The notes below the pieces were generated by a model. The model was given only the letters and a program-made list of their open reading frames with translations. It had not been told where the DNA came from and did no database searches. Of a stretch of 64,000 nucleotides of DNA, positions 1 through 9,178 are shown in pieces; within the stretch, counting starts at the first letter, position 1, and each line of letters starts with the position of its first letter. Made by a program: the position numbers and the translations under genes. Location: contig NZ_JBNAGG010000006.1 in the NCBI RefSeq assembly GCF_049801075.1, positions 62,001-126,000 of the forward strand, given 5' to 3'. The DNA comes from Maritalea sp049801075. Lineage in GTDB: Bacteria; Pseudomonadota; Alphaproteobacteria; Rhizobiales; Devosiaceae.

Positions 1-1167
1 GCCCAACATGTCATGGGTCAGTTTGCCGAAGCCAAATTCTGACCGTTTGATGTTGCCGATATTGGTTGCGAACGCGAAGGATGCGTTGGTTTTGGGATCA
101 TTGACCAAAAAGGCGTACCACATTGTGTTTGAACCGTTGTGGAACAGGCTTAATCGCCCATCTTCGCTAAAGCTCATCCAAATCCAGCCTGCCGCGTAAG
201 GCGGGTGATTTTCGTTTATTTGCTGTGGCGATGTGTGCAGCGCTTTTGCCGTTTCAGCGGAAATATAGTCGCTTGTGCCTGCATCAATGGCCAGATGAGC
301 TTGGCCATATTTTGCCAGATCTGCCAAACTCATATGTACGATGCCTGCAGGCCCCATAATGGCTGAATTGTCAGCATTGGAAGAGGTCGGGTCCATCGCC
401 TGGGTCAACACCATCAGTTTTTTGGCATGGCCCCACGGGTTTTGGCCTTGAGGTGGACCAAAGCCGGCGCTGGTCAATTTCAGTGGTTCAAACACTTCCT
501 CTCGCACCAATTGTTCCCACGATTTTCCGGCTCGCTGCACTGCCAATTGCCCAGCGATGGTGTAGCCAACATTGGAATATTCGAAATTTGTGCCGGGGGT
601 AGTTTCTGGTGCTTTTTGCAAAATGCTCAACACAGCGTCTTGCCTTGCACTGTCTAGTTCAGCTTGGTTTTCGAAATCTCGATTGGCGAGAACTTTCAGC
701 CCAAAATTTGTTTTTGCGCCGCTAGTGTGATGCAGCAATTGGCTCATGGTGACTGTGCGCCAAGCGGGGTCAAAATTTTCAGCTTGCTCAGGCCACAAAT
801 CTGTAATGCTATCGGAAAGATTTAGCTTACCCTGATCGGCCAAGCGGCCAATCATAGTCGCAGTGATGGATTTGGTGATGGAGCCGATATGCCAAACATC
901 ATTTGCGTCAATAGAAAATTCTGTGTCTTTGCGTTGAAGTCCGCTGTGCGACTCGGCGACAATATTGCCATTCTGCATCACGACGCCGCCATTGCCGATT
1001 TGTCCGGCATCTTGCAGAATCTGAGGCAAGCGGTCATCCATCATTTTTTGCAGATTTGCATTTGTGTTTTGATCTTGGGCATGAGCGCTCATGAACAGGC
1101 CTTTCGAGCTTAATGTAGTAATAAAAATCAGGGGAATTAGCTGGGGAATTTTGGATAAGTACATCAT
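1..1167 (-). CDS. Serine hydrolase of the beta-lactamase / class C family, C-terminus cut by window edge
   Basis: The frame is open from an ATG at 1167 to the left edge, giving 389 visible residues. It starts with a hydrophobic signal-like segment (about residues 7-30, ending SAHA). The active-site Ser-x-x-Lys is SITK at residues 96-99, the YSN triad is at 197-199, and an HNG motif near residue 360 fits the usual HxG/KTG position. This is the layout of class C beta-lactamase-fold hydrolases (AmpC, EstB and D,D-peptidase-like proteins). The substrate cannot be told from sequence, and true antibiotic resistance is not implied. It is divergent from the winged-helix regulator at 1218, with only 50 bp between them, so that regulator is the obvious candidate controller. 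Confidence 0.85.
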   Translation of the reverse strand, partial: MMYLSKIPQLIPLIFITTLSSKGLFMSAHAQDQNTNANLQKMMDDRLPQILQDAGQIGNGGVVMQNGNIVAESHSGLQRKDTEFSIDANDVWHIGSITKSITATMIGRLADQGKLNLSDSITDLWPEQAENFDPAWRTVTMSQLLHHTSGAKTNFGLKVLANRDFENQAELDSARQDAVLSILQKAPETTPGTNFEYSNVGYTIAGQLAVQRAGKSWEQLVREEVFEPLKLTSAGFGPPQGQNPWGHAKKLMVLTQAMDPTSSNADNSAIMGPAGIVHMSLADLAKYGQAHLAIDAGTSDYISAETAKALHTSPQQINENHPPYAAGWIWMSFSEDGRLSLFHNGSNTMWYAFLVNDPKTNASFAFATNIGNIKRSEFGFGKLTHDMLG

Positions 1168-1188
1168 TTTTGCCTTAAGTAATTGTTT

Positions 1189-1202
1189 TATATTAAAATA
1201 TA
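1189..1202. promoter_or_regulatory. AT-rich palindrome between serine hydrolase and regulator
   Basis: TATATT-AA-AATATA forms perfect 6-bp arms around a two-base centre, inside the 50-bp divergent intergenic space. A winged-helix dimer could bind here and control both genes. The arms are pure A/T, so they may simply be part of AT-rich promoter DNA. Confidence 0.3.
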
Positions 1203-1217
1203 TGAAAGTTATTTAAT

Positions 1218-1805
1218 ATGAGTCAGCCGCCTATTCAAGATCGCCCGGATACATTTATTTTAGATCGGCCAGAGCAATTGCGCGTGCTGGGGGCGACAGC
1301 CACGCATGATGTTTTTATCGGGCTGTTGAATATCCGTGAGGGGGGCGTGGCAGATATTGCCAGGGCGATTGGTCGAAGCCCGCATAGTCTATATCACCAT
1401 ATTGAAAAGCTGGTGGATGTGGGGCTGGTTTTGCCAGCTGGTGAACGCCGATCGGGCGCACGCACAGAGCAACTTTATCGACCAGTCGCACATTTGTTGC
1501 AAACAGATCCGGATAATGATGATCCAGACTATCTGGCCGCTATTGCAGAGAATGCAAGAGCCGATTTTCGCCGCGCAGGGAAAGCTGCAACGTTCGCATT
1601 GGAGCATGGGTTGGCTAAACGGCAGCCGGGCGAAGCAAACATTGCTTCTTTGCAGTTCACGGTGCCTTTGAATGATAAACAGAGACAGCGTTTGTTGTCA
1701 CGGCTAAATGCAGTGGTGGATGAGTTCACCAGTGAGCTAGAAGAAGAGGAAGGTGCGCCTCTTCATTTGGTGACATTGGGGTTAAGCCCGCTGAAATCCT
1801 CATAG
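1218..1805 (+). CDS. Winged helix-turn-helix transcriptional regulator (ArsR-like)
   Basis: The 195-aa protein carries an N-terminal winged helix at about residues 22-75 (GLLNIREGGVADIARAIGRS followed by SLYHHIEKLVDVGLV), typical of HTH_20/ArsR-type DNA-binding domains. The second half (about 95-185) is helical, recognisable only as a probable dimerisation or effector region. No metal-binding Cys or His cluster is seen, so it is not an obvious ArsR/SmtB metal sensor. It faces the serine hydrolase gene and probably controls it and itself. It runs towards the antiporter gene, which converges from the other side 33 bp away. Confidence 0.75.
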   Translation: MSQPPIQDRPDTFILDRPEQLRVLGATATHDVFIGLLNIREGGVADIARAIGRSPHSLYHHIEKLVDVGLVLPAGERRSGARTEQLYRPVAHLLQTDPDNDDPDYLAAIAENARADFRRAGKAATFALEHGLAKRQPGEANIASLQFTVPLNDKQRQRLLSRLNAVVDEFTSELEEEEGAPLHLVTLGLSPLKSS

Positions 1806-1838
1806 CACAGTTTTTAGGCGCGAGTGCCGCAGAGCCAA

Positions 1839-3698
1839 TTAGTCGGACTTTTGCGATGCAATCTCCCTCATGCTCTCGCTCACCTTTTTCTCCCATTCGT
1901 CAACGGATTCCCTCACGCGCGTCATATATTGCTCATTCTCGGTGGCGGGCACATTGACTTGCCAGAGTTCTGCCATTTCCACCATAAATTTGCGGTCTAC
2001 GCTTTCAAATTCATCAACCATTTGCTGGGCGATATCCCTTTTGTGTCCCAAGGCTTCCAAGCTCGACCGTGAGGCGCGGATAGAACTGTCATAGGTTTCG
2101 CGAATAATGTCGCGACATCCATGTGCCCAGAGGTCGTAAACATGGTTCCGATCAAGGGCGCGGGCAATCACATGCACATGCGGATAATTTTTGATGACAT
2201 AATGGGCCAAGTCCGTGATGGCTTGCTTGTCATCAATTGCGATGACCAACATTTTCGCGTGTTCGATGCCTGCTGCGTGCATAAGGTCGGGCCGCGTGGC
2301 ATCGCCGAAATACACTTTCAAGCCGAATTGCCGTAGCATCGCCAATTGTTCTGAGCTGTAATCCACCACGGTGGGTTGATAACCTGCCGCCCGCAATACT
2401 CTGTTGACGATACCGCCAAATCTGCCATGCCCTGCAATAATCACACCGTTGGTTTCTTCAATTTCATCAGCGGGCCGATCTTGCCCGCGGGCATAAATCG
2501 GCGCGATCACGCGGTCATAGATGATGAAAATGAAGGGGGTGAGCATCATGGATAGTGCCACCACCATCAGGAGCATTTGCGATAGTTCTTCAGACAGGAT
2601 GAAGTTTGAAACGGAGAAGGAAAGTAGCACAAACCCAAATTCACCGGCTTGGGCTAAGCCTAGGCCATAAAGCCATTTATTTTCGCCCTTCAATCCAAAC
2701 AACCGTGCCAACGCAAGCATGACAATCATCTTCAGCGCAATCAGGCCCAGTGTCAGCCCCATAATCAGCGCGAAATTATTAGCGAGATAGCCAAAGCTGA
2801 TCCCCGCGCCAATGGTGATGAAAAACACACCAAGGAAAAGACCTTTAAATGGGTCAATATCGCTTTCGAGCTCGTGGCGATATTCGCTGTTCGCCATCAC
2901 CACGCCAGCAAGGAAAGTGCCGAGAGCTGGCGACAGGCCAACCAATGACATGAGCAGGGCGATCCCCAGCACTAACATCAGGGCGGTTGCGATCAACAGC
3001 TCCCGCAATCTGGCTTTTGCGACATAGCGGAAAATAGGATTGGTGAGCAAAACACCGCCGATGATCACAACGGCAATGGCCGCGAGCGTCACCAGTGCGG
3101 TTTGCCAACCTTCAAGGCCGCTCACAAGGCTCAGGCTTTCGCCGTGCCCATCGTCGCCATGGTGCCCCGCCGACATCAGCTCGGGCAGGGCGAGTAGGGG
3201 GATTAAGGCCAGCATGGGGATAACCGCAATGTCTTGGAACAACAAAGTTGAAAAGCTCGCGCGCCCGCCATCGCTGCGCATTAAACCTTTTTCATTCAGC
3301 GTTTGATTGACAATCGCGGTGGATGAAAGCGCAAAAATAAGCCCAATCGCGATGGCAGATTGCCACGCAACGCCGATGAGCAGCGACACACCAGCGATAG
3401 CGGTGGCGGTGAGTAAAACTTGTGCGCCGCCAAGCAAAAATATCTGCCCACGCATTTCCCATAGGCTTTTGGGGCTCATTTCTAAGCCAACAATAAACAA
3501 CATCATGACCACGCCAAATTCGGCGAAGTGCTGCAGTGAGGTGATGTCTGCTTCAACATAACTCAGAATGGGAGCGACGATGATGCCTGCGATCAGATAT
3601 CCCAACACCGACCCCAGCCCAAGGCGCGTTGCAATGGGAACACAAATCGCGCCCGACAAAAACAAAATGAATGCGATCAACATAAATTCGACGGTCAC
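1839..3698 (-). CDS. Monovalent cation:proton antiporter, KefB/KefC type (CPA2)
   Basis: This membrane antiporter of 619 aa has about 12 hydrophobic segments over residues 1-375 (Na_H_Exchanger fold), then a cytoplasmic Rossmann RCK/TrkA-N domain starting near residue 410 (VIIAGHGRFGGIVNRVLRAAG). KefB/KefC proteins exchange K+ for H+ and are gated by glutathione adducts, while other CPA2 members are not. The KefG/KefF partner oxidoreductase is not next door, so substrate and gating are unproven. I chose GTG at 3698 because AGGGGA lies 7 bases upstream. A longer in-frame extension to 3767 lacks such a site and would add a non-membrane leader. A His/Asp/Gly-rich loop lies near residues 185-195. 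Confidence 0.88.
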   Translation of the reverse strand: MTVEFMLIAFILFLSGAICVPIATRLGLGSVLGYLIAGIIVAPILSYVEADITSLQHFAEFGVVMMLFIVGLEMSPKSLWEMRGQIFLLGGAQVLLTATAIAGVSLLIGVAWQSAIAIGLIFALSSTAIVNQTLNEKGLMRSDGGRASFSTLLFQDIAVIPMLALIPLLALPELMSAGHHGDDGHGESLSLVSGLEGWQTALVTLAAIAVVIIGGVLLTNPIFRYVAKARLRELLIATALMLVLGIALLMSLVGLSPALGTFLAGVVMANSEYRHELESDIDPFKGLFLGVFFITIGAGISFGYLANNFALIMGLTLGLIALKMIVMLALARLFGLKGENKWLYGLGLAQAGEFGFVLLSFSVSNFILSEELSQMLLMVVALSMMLTPFIFIIYDRVIAPIYARGQDRPADEIEETNGVIIAGHGRFGGIVNRVLRAAGYQPTVVDYSSEQLAMLRQFGLKVYFGDATRPDLMHAAGIEHAKMLVIAIDDKQAITDLAHYVIKNYPHVHVIARALDRNHVYDLWAHGCRDIIRETYDSSIRASRSSLEALGHKRDIAQQMVDEFESVDRKFMVEMAELWQVNVPATENEQYMTRVRESVDEWEKKVSESMREIASQKSD

Positions 3699-3908
3699 AA
3701 TATTTCCCCTATCCTTGATATCCCCAGCTCCACAGCTAGTTTGGAGCGGCTTTCGGCAAACCGTCAAATGGTTTCAGGTAGATTTTGCCCGCCTTGCTTA
3801 TATTTGTGGCGATTGGCGCAAAAAAATGTCGCAATCGCCCGGCAGTGATTGCATGCCGGAGCCGCCAAGGTTAGAACTGGTGCCACATATTTTTGGGTCG
3901 GGGTTTTC

Positions 3909-4994
3909 ATGCGTTCTTTTTGCCGTGTCATTTTGCTCGTCTTGACATTTTTGTTGGGCGCAGGGCCAAGCTTTGCTTTGCCGCAATTGCTATTGGATAT
4001 GCGCACGGGTGAGGTTTTGTTTGAAAGCGAAGCGGGTCGCCCTTGGCATCCTGCCTCGTTGACCAAATTGATGACGGCCTACGCCGCTTTTGAGGCGATT
4101 GCCTCTGGGCGGGTGACGCTCGATACACCCGTGGTGATGAGTGAAAACGCCCTTAAGGCACCACCAAGTAAAATGGGTTTTCCCGTCGGAACAGCGGTTA
4201 CGCTCGAAGATGCGCTTTATTTGATGTTGGTTAAATCAGCCAACGATGTGGCCACCGCCATTGGCGAAACCATCGGCGGTTCGGAGCCAGATTTTGTGCG
4301 CCTGATGAACAGCCATGCCGCCAATCTGGGGCTAACTGCCACGCGCTTTGCCAACTCACATGGATTGCATGATCCAAACCAAGTCACCTCCGCGCGCGAT
4401 ATTGCAATTTTGGCCTTTGTGATCCGATCTCGCTATCCGCAATATGATGAAATATTTGAGACCCGCGCGATTAAGTTCGGCAATTCGACCTTAAAATCGT
4501 TCAATGTGCTGCTGGAGAAGTTTCGCGGCACCACAGGCATGAAAACCGGCTATGTATGTTCATCAGGGCTCAATATTGTTGCCACGGCTGAGCGCAATGG
4601 TCGCGAGTTAATGGCGGTTGTGTTTGGCGGCGTTTCGGCGCGTGAACGTGGCGAATTGGCTGCGCTGTTGTTGGAACGTGGCTTTCAAGGGCGCTATGGC
4701 GGCACCCGCAAAAGTGTGACGGCCATTGCAAATTTGGCCATGTCGCCTCCGGACCGCCGCCCGGAAATGTGTGGCGCTGATGCGAAGGCATATTTGACGG
4801 CCCGCAAAGCGGCATTTCCTTTTGGGTTGGAAGGTCAGATCAGCTATTTGAACGATGACGTGCCGCGCAAAGTGGTGCGGGTGACCACATTGGGTAAGTT
4901 GGTGAATGTGGAATTGCCACGGCCTCGGCCTGCTTATGCCTTTGTGCCAAAGCCGATTGAATTGCCACGCCCTCGACCAGTGGTTCTACGCTGA
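3909..4994 (+). CDS. D-alanyl-D-alanine carboxypeptidase (PBP5/DacA family)
   Basis: This is a 361-aa low-molecular-weight penicillin-binding protein that trims the terminal D-Ala of peptidoglycan stem peptides in the periplasm. A signal peptide covers residues 1-23 (RSFCRVILLVLTFLLGAGPS then FA). The three penicillin-binding motifs are all present: SLTK at 50-53, SAN at 110-112 and KTG at 212-214. The C-terminal ~90 residues are Pro/Arg-rich and lack a clear amphipathic membrane anchor. The ATG at 3909 is preferred over an in-frame one at 3849, because it puts the signal peptide at the N-terminus. The last 9 bases overlap the convergent ada gene. Confidence 0.93.
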   Translation: MRSFCRVILLVLTFLLGAGPSFALPQLLLDMRTGEVLFESEAGRPWHPASLTKLMTAYAAFEAIASGRVTLDTPVVMSENALKAPPSKMGFPVGTAVTLEDALYLMLVKSANDVATAIGETIGGSEPDFVRLMNSHAANLGLTATRFANSHGLHDPNQVTSARDIAILAFVIRSRYPQYDEIFETRAIKFGNSTLKSFNVLLEKFRGTTGMKTGYVCSSGLNIVATAERNGRELMAVVFGGVSARERGELAALLLERGFQGRYGGTRKSVTAIANLAMSPPDRRPEMCGADAKAYLTARKAAFPFGLEGQISYLNDDVPRKVVRVTTLGKLVNVELPRPRPAYAFVPKPIELPRPRPVVLR

Positions 4995-6050
4995 TTTTTC
5001 GCGTCGATAATGCATTTCTAACTCGATCAGCTTTTGCTTCCGCCAGAGGCCGCCGCCATAACCAGTGAGCTGTCCGTCCGCCCCGATCACGCGATGGCAG
5101 GGGATGATCACTGCAATTTGGTTGGCGCCATTTGCGCGAGCAACGGCGCGCGCCGCAGTGGGATTGCCCAAGCGTTTCGCCAATGCGCCATAGCTTACGG
5201 TTTCTCCGGCAGGAATTGTCTGTAACATCTGCCACACTGTTTGGGTGAAGGCGGAGCCATGTAGGGCTAGTTTTAGGTCAAATGTGGGGCGTTTACCGTC
5301 AAAGAACTCCAGCATTTGTCGCTGGGTTTCCTCGATGATCGGCGTTGTGCCGAAGCCCATTTGCCCCTTGGCGGCTTTGAATAATTTCTTCAATTCGGTG
5401 GACAGTGCTTTGCGGTCGTGAAACTCCAGCAAATGCAAGTGAGCTTCGTCGGCCACGGCAATCATGGTGCCCAAGGGCGTGTCGAACCAATCTGCTTTAA
5501 GCGGCGCATCGGCACTAAAGTCTTTTGGCTTTAGACCAATATTTTTCGCAAAGGCGGTGCGGAACGCGCTGGGCGATGAAAAGCCCGCATCCAGTTGAGC
5601 TTCGATCATCTTGCCGCCGTCCTTCAGCGTGGTGAAGCTGTTGCGCAGGCGGGTCAGCCGCGCCATTTCCAAAAAAGTGATGCCGAACTGGCGTTTGAAC
5701 GCACGCCGCACGGTAGAGGGGTCAAAACCCAAACGGGTGATGTCGCTTTCCTGCCAAAAATGATCGGGACGCTCTTCAAGCGCCGTTACCAATGTGCGGA
5801 TGGCTTTGTTGCCCTCAGCTTCGCTGGTGGTGGGATGGCACTTTTTGCATGCGCGAAACCCCATCTCAAGCGCTTCGCTTGCGGTTTCAAAAAAGGTGCA
5901 ATTTTCGCGTTTTGGTTTTCGTGCCGGGCAGGTGAGTCGACAGAAAATGCCCGTGGAAGATACAGCGACAAACACACGACCATCATAGGATGGATCGCGG
6001 TTGAGAAGGGCCTGATAAAGTTGATCGTCATTTGGTAATTGAAATAGCAT
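4986..6050 (-). CDS. ada: Bifunctional Ada: DNA methyl-repair protein and transcriptional activator
   Basis: The three-part architecture of Ada is complete in 354 aa. An N-terminal zinc domain has Cys37, Cys41, Cys68 and Cys71, with Cys37 the expected phosphotriester methyl acceptor. An AraC-type helix-turn-helix follows (about 80-180), then the O6-alkylguanine-DNA methyltransferase domain with the PCHRV active-site motif (Cys318). It removes methyl groups from DNA and, once methylated, activates repair genes, often including itself. I preferred ATG 6050 to an in-frame GTG at 6056. No alkB or alkA lies beside it. It overlaps the carboxypeptidase gene tail to tail. Confidence 0.93.
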   Translation of the reverse strand: MLFQLPNDDQLYQALLNRDPSYDGRVFVAVSSTGIFCRLTCPARKPKRENCTFFETASEALEMGFRACKKCHPTTSEAEGNKAIRTLVTALEERPDHFWQESDITRLGFDPSTVRRAFKRQFGITFLEMARLTRLRNSFTTLKDGGKMIEAQLDAGFSSPSAFRTAFAKNIGLKPKDFSADAPLKADWFDTPLGTMIAVADEAHLHLLEFHDRKALSTELKKLFKAAKGQMGFGTTPIIEETQRQMLEFFDGKRPTFDLKLALHGSAFTQTVWQMLQTIPAGETVSYGALAKRLGNPTAARAVARANGANQIAVIIPCHRVIGADGQLTGYGGGLWRKQKLIELEMHYRREKSA

Positions 6051-6104
6051 GGTCACATCTTATCGTAAGATTTGTGACAGGTCTGTCTCAATTCGGGCGT
6101 CTAA

Positions 6105-6326
6105 TTATTTTTGGATCAGAAAACGGATTACGCCATCTTCCGTGCTGTGTTCAGTAAGGGTGAAGCCTTGCTTGTTGCACATATTGGGAATGTCGATGGA
6201 CGCCAACGGGTCGGTTGCTAAGAGTGTGATTGATTGACCGGCCGCAATCTCGGCCAATGCTTTCTCTGCTTTTATAACAGGCAGGGGGCAGTTTAGCCCC
6301 CTTGTATCAACGAGCCGCTCGCTCAT
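6105..6326 (-). CDS. TusA/SirA-family sulfur carrier protein
   Basis: This is a small 73-aa protein with the family signature D-x-R-G-L-x-C-P-x-P near its N-terminus (GLNCPLPVIKAEKAL); the Cys carries persulfide sulfur. TusA proteins relay sulfur for tRNA 2-thiolation or molybdenum cofactor maturation, and paralogues occur in other sulfur pathways, so the partner is open. Its ATG overlaps the stop of the upstream CAP-domain gene as ATGA, implying translational coupling. That neighbour does not explain its function. Confidence 0.9.
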   Translation of the reverse strand: MSERLVDTRGLNCPLPVIKAEKALAEIAAGQSITLLATDPLASIDIPNMCNKQGFTLTEHSTEDGVIRFLIQK

Positions 6327-6787
6327 TTTGCGAGACCAAGCACCCAATAGGTGCCATAGGTCGAGTTCGCATCATAATGCACGGCGATGGCTGCTTTGGA
6401 AGCGAATGGGTTCAAGAGGACTTTTGAGTCCTTGGCGCTGTTGCGCCATCCGGAAAATGTGTCAGCAAAGGTGGCATAGCCCGCGCTGGTGAGGCTGGCT
6501 GTTTCGCCGGGCACATTCAAAGGCTTAGTGGCCGCTTGGCTGTTGCCGTTCTTTGCGTAGGCCACGGCAGCGTCTTGTGCTTTCACCTGCACATTTGCGT
6601 CCAAGGTCAGCATGTTGAGGCCATTGGCTGTGCGATATTGGTTGATTAGGTTCAGCGCGGCTTGCCGATCCAATTGCGGATTGTTTGTGTCCATCCGCGC
6701 TGTCAAAGCCGCTGGCAATTGACTGGTCATGGTGGTGCAGGCTGCCAATGGCAACATCAAAACTAATCCAAGCAATAATTTACGCAT
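6323..6787 (-). CDS. CAP/SCP-domain lipoprotein
   Basis: The 154-aa product starts with a lipoprotein signal (MRKLLLGLVLMLPLAAC), where the lipobox LAAC predicts lipidation. The rest matches the CAP (cysteine-rich secretory protein/SCP-PR1) fold: a helix with NLINQYRTANGL, a central A-x-x-YA-x-x segment, and a C-terminal YGTYWVLGLAK strand. Bacterial CAP proteins are extracytoplasmic and mostly of unknown activity. The ATG at 6787 has GGGAG just upstream. The gene overlaps the TusA-like gene by four bases. Confidence 0.75.
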   Translation of the reverse strand: MRKLLLGLVLMLPLAACTTMTSQLPAALTARMDTNNPQLDRQAALNLINQYRTANGLNMLTLDANVQVKAQDAAVAYAKNGNSQAATKPLNVPGETASLTSAGYATFADTFSGWRNSAKDSKVLLNPFASKAAIAVHYDANSTYGTYWVLGLAK

Positions 6788-6903
6788 AAAAACTCCCAAC
6801 CGCATCATCGCAAATGGCTCATATCAGAACCCACAAAAAACAGCCAGCAAAGCTTTGCTGGCTGCGGCAAAATTGCCTGATAAGTGCGGCGGAAATGAGA
6901 TGA

Positions 6904-7377
6904 TCAACTGGCGCGATCGATGCGGGTTGTAAAGCAACTATAGGCCGCAGATCGAATGTGGATGAAGGCAACATCCTGATAAGCAAATATCTTTTCGGCT
7001 TGTTCCAGTAATTCCTTCACCTTCACGATCTGACCCGTGCGATAATCAATTTTCTCATCTGCCGAATAGCCTCGGATCAGAAACTGCTCGCGTTCGGCAA
7101 TCACGGGTGGCAGCGCGCCATTTTTATCTTCAAAACGCTGGCAATTGTCTTCGCAGATGAAAATCGGACCGATCTCAGAGAAAGCGCCAATTGATTGAAA
7201 GGGCTTGTAAGCCCCGAGCAGAACGCCCTTACCCTCGGGGATGTTTTTCAGACAATGGCGACAGGGCGCGCCGCCGTCAGAAATGCGGTGTTCTGGTAGA
7301 AGACCGTGAGCGTCGGTGCCGCCATTGCGCCAGTTGTTGGCTATTTCGGTCGGAATCGCGGTGAATTTGATCGACAT
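6904..7377 (-). CDS. DUF1203 family protein
   Basis: The protein has 157 aa. It contains the family's CRHCLKNIPEGKGVLLGAYKPF-type region (about residues 40-62) and a second Cys pair in ICEDNCQRF. The Cys-x-x-Cys and Cys-x-x-x-Cys pairs suggest metal binding, but no function is established for DUF1203. ATG 7377 is preceded by AGGAG at good spacing; an upstream in-frame extension would run into phnN. It lies 58 bp after phnN on the same strand and could be the last gene of the phn transcript, but it is not a known member of the C-P lyase pathway. Confidence 0.75.
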   Translation of the reverse strand: MSIKFTAIPTEIANNWRNGGTDAHGLLPEHRISDGGAPCRHCLKNIPEGKGVLLGAYKPFQSIGAFSEIGPIFICEDNCQRFEDKNGALPPVIAEREQFLIRGYSADEKIDYRTGQIVKVKELLEQAEKIFAYQDVAFIHIRSAAYSCFTTRIDRAS

Positions 7378-7435
7378 ATATATGCTCCTTTTTGAAGGAA
7401 AATTGCGCAAGGTGCGTCGAAACTCGACCCGATTT

Positions 7436-8011
7436 TTACATTGCGACTTTTTGCGTTTTCGCTTCGTTGATTGCTTCGAGCAATCGGGCCACGCCAATCT
7501 CCAAGGACTGATCATTGATGATCTGGGTTTGCGGCAAGCTGGGGTCGATGTCGTCTACTTTGCGGTTGAGCCGCTGGGTGATTTCTTCTTTGGTTTCCCG
7601 GCCACGGCCCGCAAGGCGTTCGGCACGCAAGGCCAGTGGCGCGGTGATGTTGATCACGTGGATTGGATATTTTTGATGGGCGATCGGCAATTGTTTGCGC
7701 GACGTATTGCAGATCAGCGTTTTACCAGCGCGCAATTCATCCTCAATGGTTTTCGGGATGATGTAGCCGAGGCCGTGGGCGCGCCAGTGCAAAGCGAAAT
7801 CGCCCTGCTGCACCATCTCTTCATATTGGGTTTCGCTGATGGTGCCGTGATCTTCCAGTTCAGCCATCGCCTCACGGGTGATTAGGCGGCGCACAAAGCC
7901 GATATTGGGATCTTGGCTGAGCGCGTCGGCCGCGCCCGCCATCAAAGTGTCTTTGCCTGCGCCAGAAGGGCCAACGACAAAAATCAAAATGCCCTTAAAA
8001 GCGTCCGACAT
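7436..8011 (-). CDS. phnN: Ribose 1,5-bisphosphate phosphokinase PhnN
   Basis: This is a 191-aa P-loop kinase of the guanylate-kinase-like fold with Walker A GPSGAGKD at residues 14-21. PhnN phosphorylates alpha-D-ribose 1,5-bisphosphate to PRPP, the last step of C-P lyase phosphonate breakdown, returning the ribose to nucleotide synthesis. Motifs RRLITRE and FALHWRAHGLGYIIP are family-typical. It begins 10 bp after the phnM stop and closes the recognisable phn run. Its product links phosphonate use to the PRPP pool. Confidence 0.93.
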   Translation of the reverse strand: MSDAFKGILIFVVGPSGAGKDTLMAGAADALSQDPNIGFVRRLITREAMAELEDHGTISETQYEEMVQQGDFALHWRAHGLGYIIPKTIEDELRAGKTLICNTSRKQLPIAHQKYPIHVINITAPLALRAERLAGRGRETKEEITQRLNRKVDDIDPSLPQTQIINDQSLEIGVARLLEAINEAKTQKVAM

Positions 8012-8021
8012 ATTGCGTTCC

Positions 8022-9161
8022 TTAGATTACGCGTTGGCCGTCGCGCCATACCGCACGTACGATCGGCACGCCATCTTCAGGCAAATGCACGCGGGCAAAA
8101 TCAGCTTTTTTGCCCACAGCAATTTCACCGCGGTCGTCAAGGCCTGCAGCTCGGGCAGGGTTGAGCGAGACTTTGGCAATGGCGTGGGGCAGGCTGATTT
8201 GCTCTACATTCTCTGCCAGTTTGAACGCACCTTGCATCAAGGAGAAGGGCACATAGTCTGAGCTTAGAACGTCCAGCAAACCTTCTTTGGCCAAATCGGT
8301 GGCGGAAATATTGCCTGAGTGCGATTTGCCACGCACCACGTTTGGTGCACCCATCAGGATCGCTAGGTTCGCATCGCGAGAGGCTTTCGCCGCTTCAATG
8401 GTGGTTGGGAATTCGGCAATGGCTACGCCATCACGTTTGGCTTCGTCCACATGTTCTGCTGTCGCATCATCATGGCTGGCAAGGGCCAAGCCAATCTCAT
8501 GCCCGCGTTTAACAATTGCCTGGCGGTTCGGCGCAGAAAATTGCTCATGCTCGGCGATACGTGCGGCGATGAAATGTTCCATCTCCGCATCGCTCATGCC
8601 GGTTTTGCCTTGGTAATAAAGGTAATATTGTTCCAACTGCATAAATTGGCGTTGGCCCGGCGTGTGGTCCATCAGGGAGGCCAGTTTCACCAGTTCATTT
8701 TGGCAATATTGCTCAAACTGCTCCAAAGCATCATGGCTGGACAATTCGCAGCGCAAATGGATCAAGTGATCTGAGCGGAGGCGTTTTTCCGCCTTGGCCT
8801 TGGTGATGGCGCCCACCAACACATCGACGTGCTCGCCCATATTTTTCATATCAGTATCAGAGCCGATCCGCACCGCGTCGAACACGGTGGTTATACCTGA
8901 TGAAGTGACTTGCGCATCATGGGCATGCAACGCGGCCATCGGGTCCCAGAATACACCGGGCCGGGGGCGGTAGTGGCTTTCCAAATGATCAGTATGCAAT
9001 TCAACCAGGCCCGGCACCAGATAGTCGCCGTCAAAATCGAGGCCAGTGTCGCCTGTGCTTGCCATGTCGGCGATCACACCGTCTTGAACGTTTAAGGCGC
9101 CTGTCATTTCGCTGTCTGCAAGGATCAGCTTTGCATTTTTAATGCTTAGATTTTCATTCAT
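8022..9161 (-). CDS. phnM: Alpha-D-ribose 1-methylphosphonate 5-triphosphate diphosphatase PhnM
   Basis: The 379-aa protein is an amidohydrolase-superfamily enzyme. The metal-binding HTDHLESH segment lies at about residues 56-63, and later His and Asp ligands occur around LASHDDAT and LSSDYVPFS. PhnM removes pyrophosphate from the triphosphate made by PhnGHIL, giving the 5-phosphate used by PhnJ. It lies between the DUF1045 gene and phnN with short gaps (17 and 10 bp), consistent with one operon. Confidence 0.94.
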   Translation of the reverse strand: MNENLSIKNAKLILADSEMTGALNVQDGVIADMASTGDTGLDFDGDYLVPGLVELHTDHLESHYRPRPGVFWDPMAALHAHDAQVTSSGITTVFDAVRIGSDTDMKNMGEHVDVLVGAITKAKAEKRLRSDHLIHLRCELSSHDALEQFEQYCQNELVKLASLMDHTPGQRQFMQLEQYYLYYQGKTGMSDAEMEHFIAARIAEHEQFSAPNRQAIVKRGHEIGLALASHDDATAEHVDEAKRDGVAIAEFPTTIEAAKASRDANLAILMGAPNVVRGKSHSGNISATDLAKEGLLDVLSSDYVPFSLMQGAFKLAENVEQISLPHAIAKVSLNPARAAGLDDRGEIAVGKKADFARVHLPEDGVPIVRAVWRDGQRVI

Positions 9162-9178
9162 TTCATCTCAGCTTTCGT

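Noticed and set aside
427..1113. Rightward frames over the first kilobase
   Set aside because: They are shadows of the leftward serine hydrolase, whose motifs are all in the minus frame open at the window edge.
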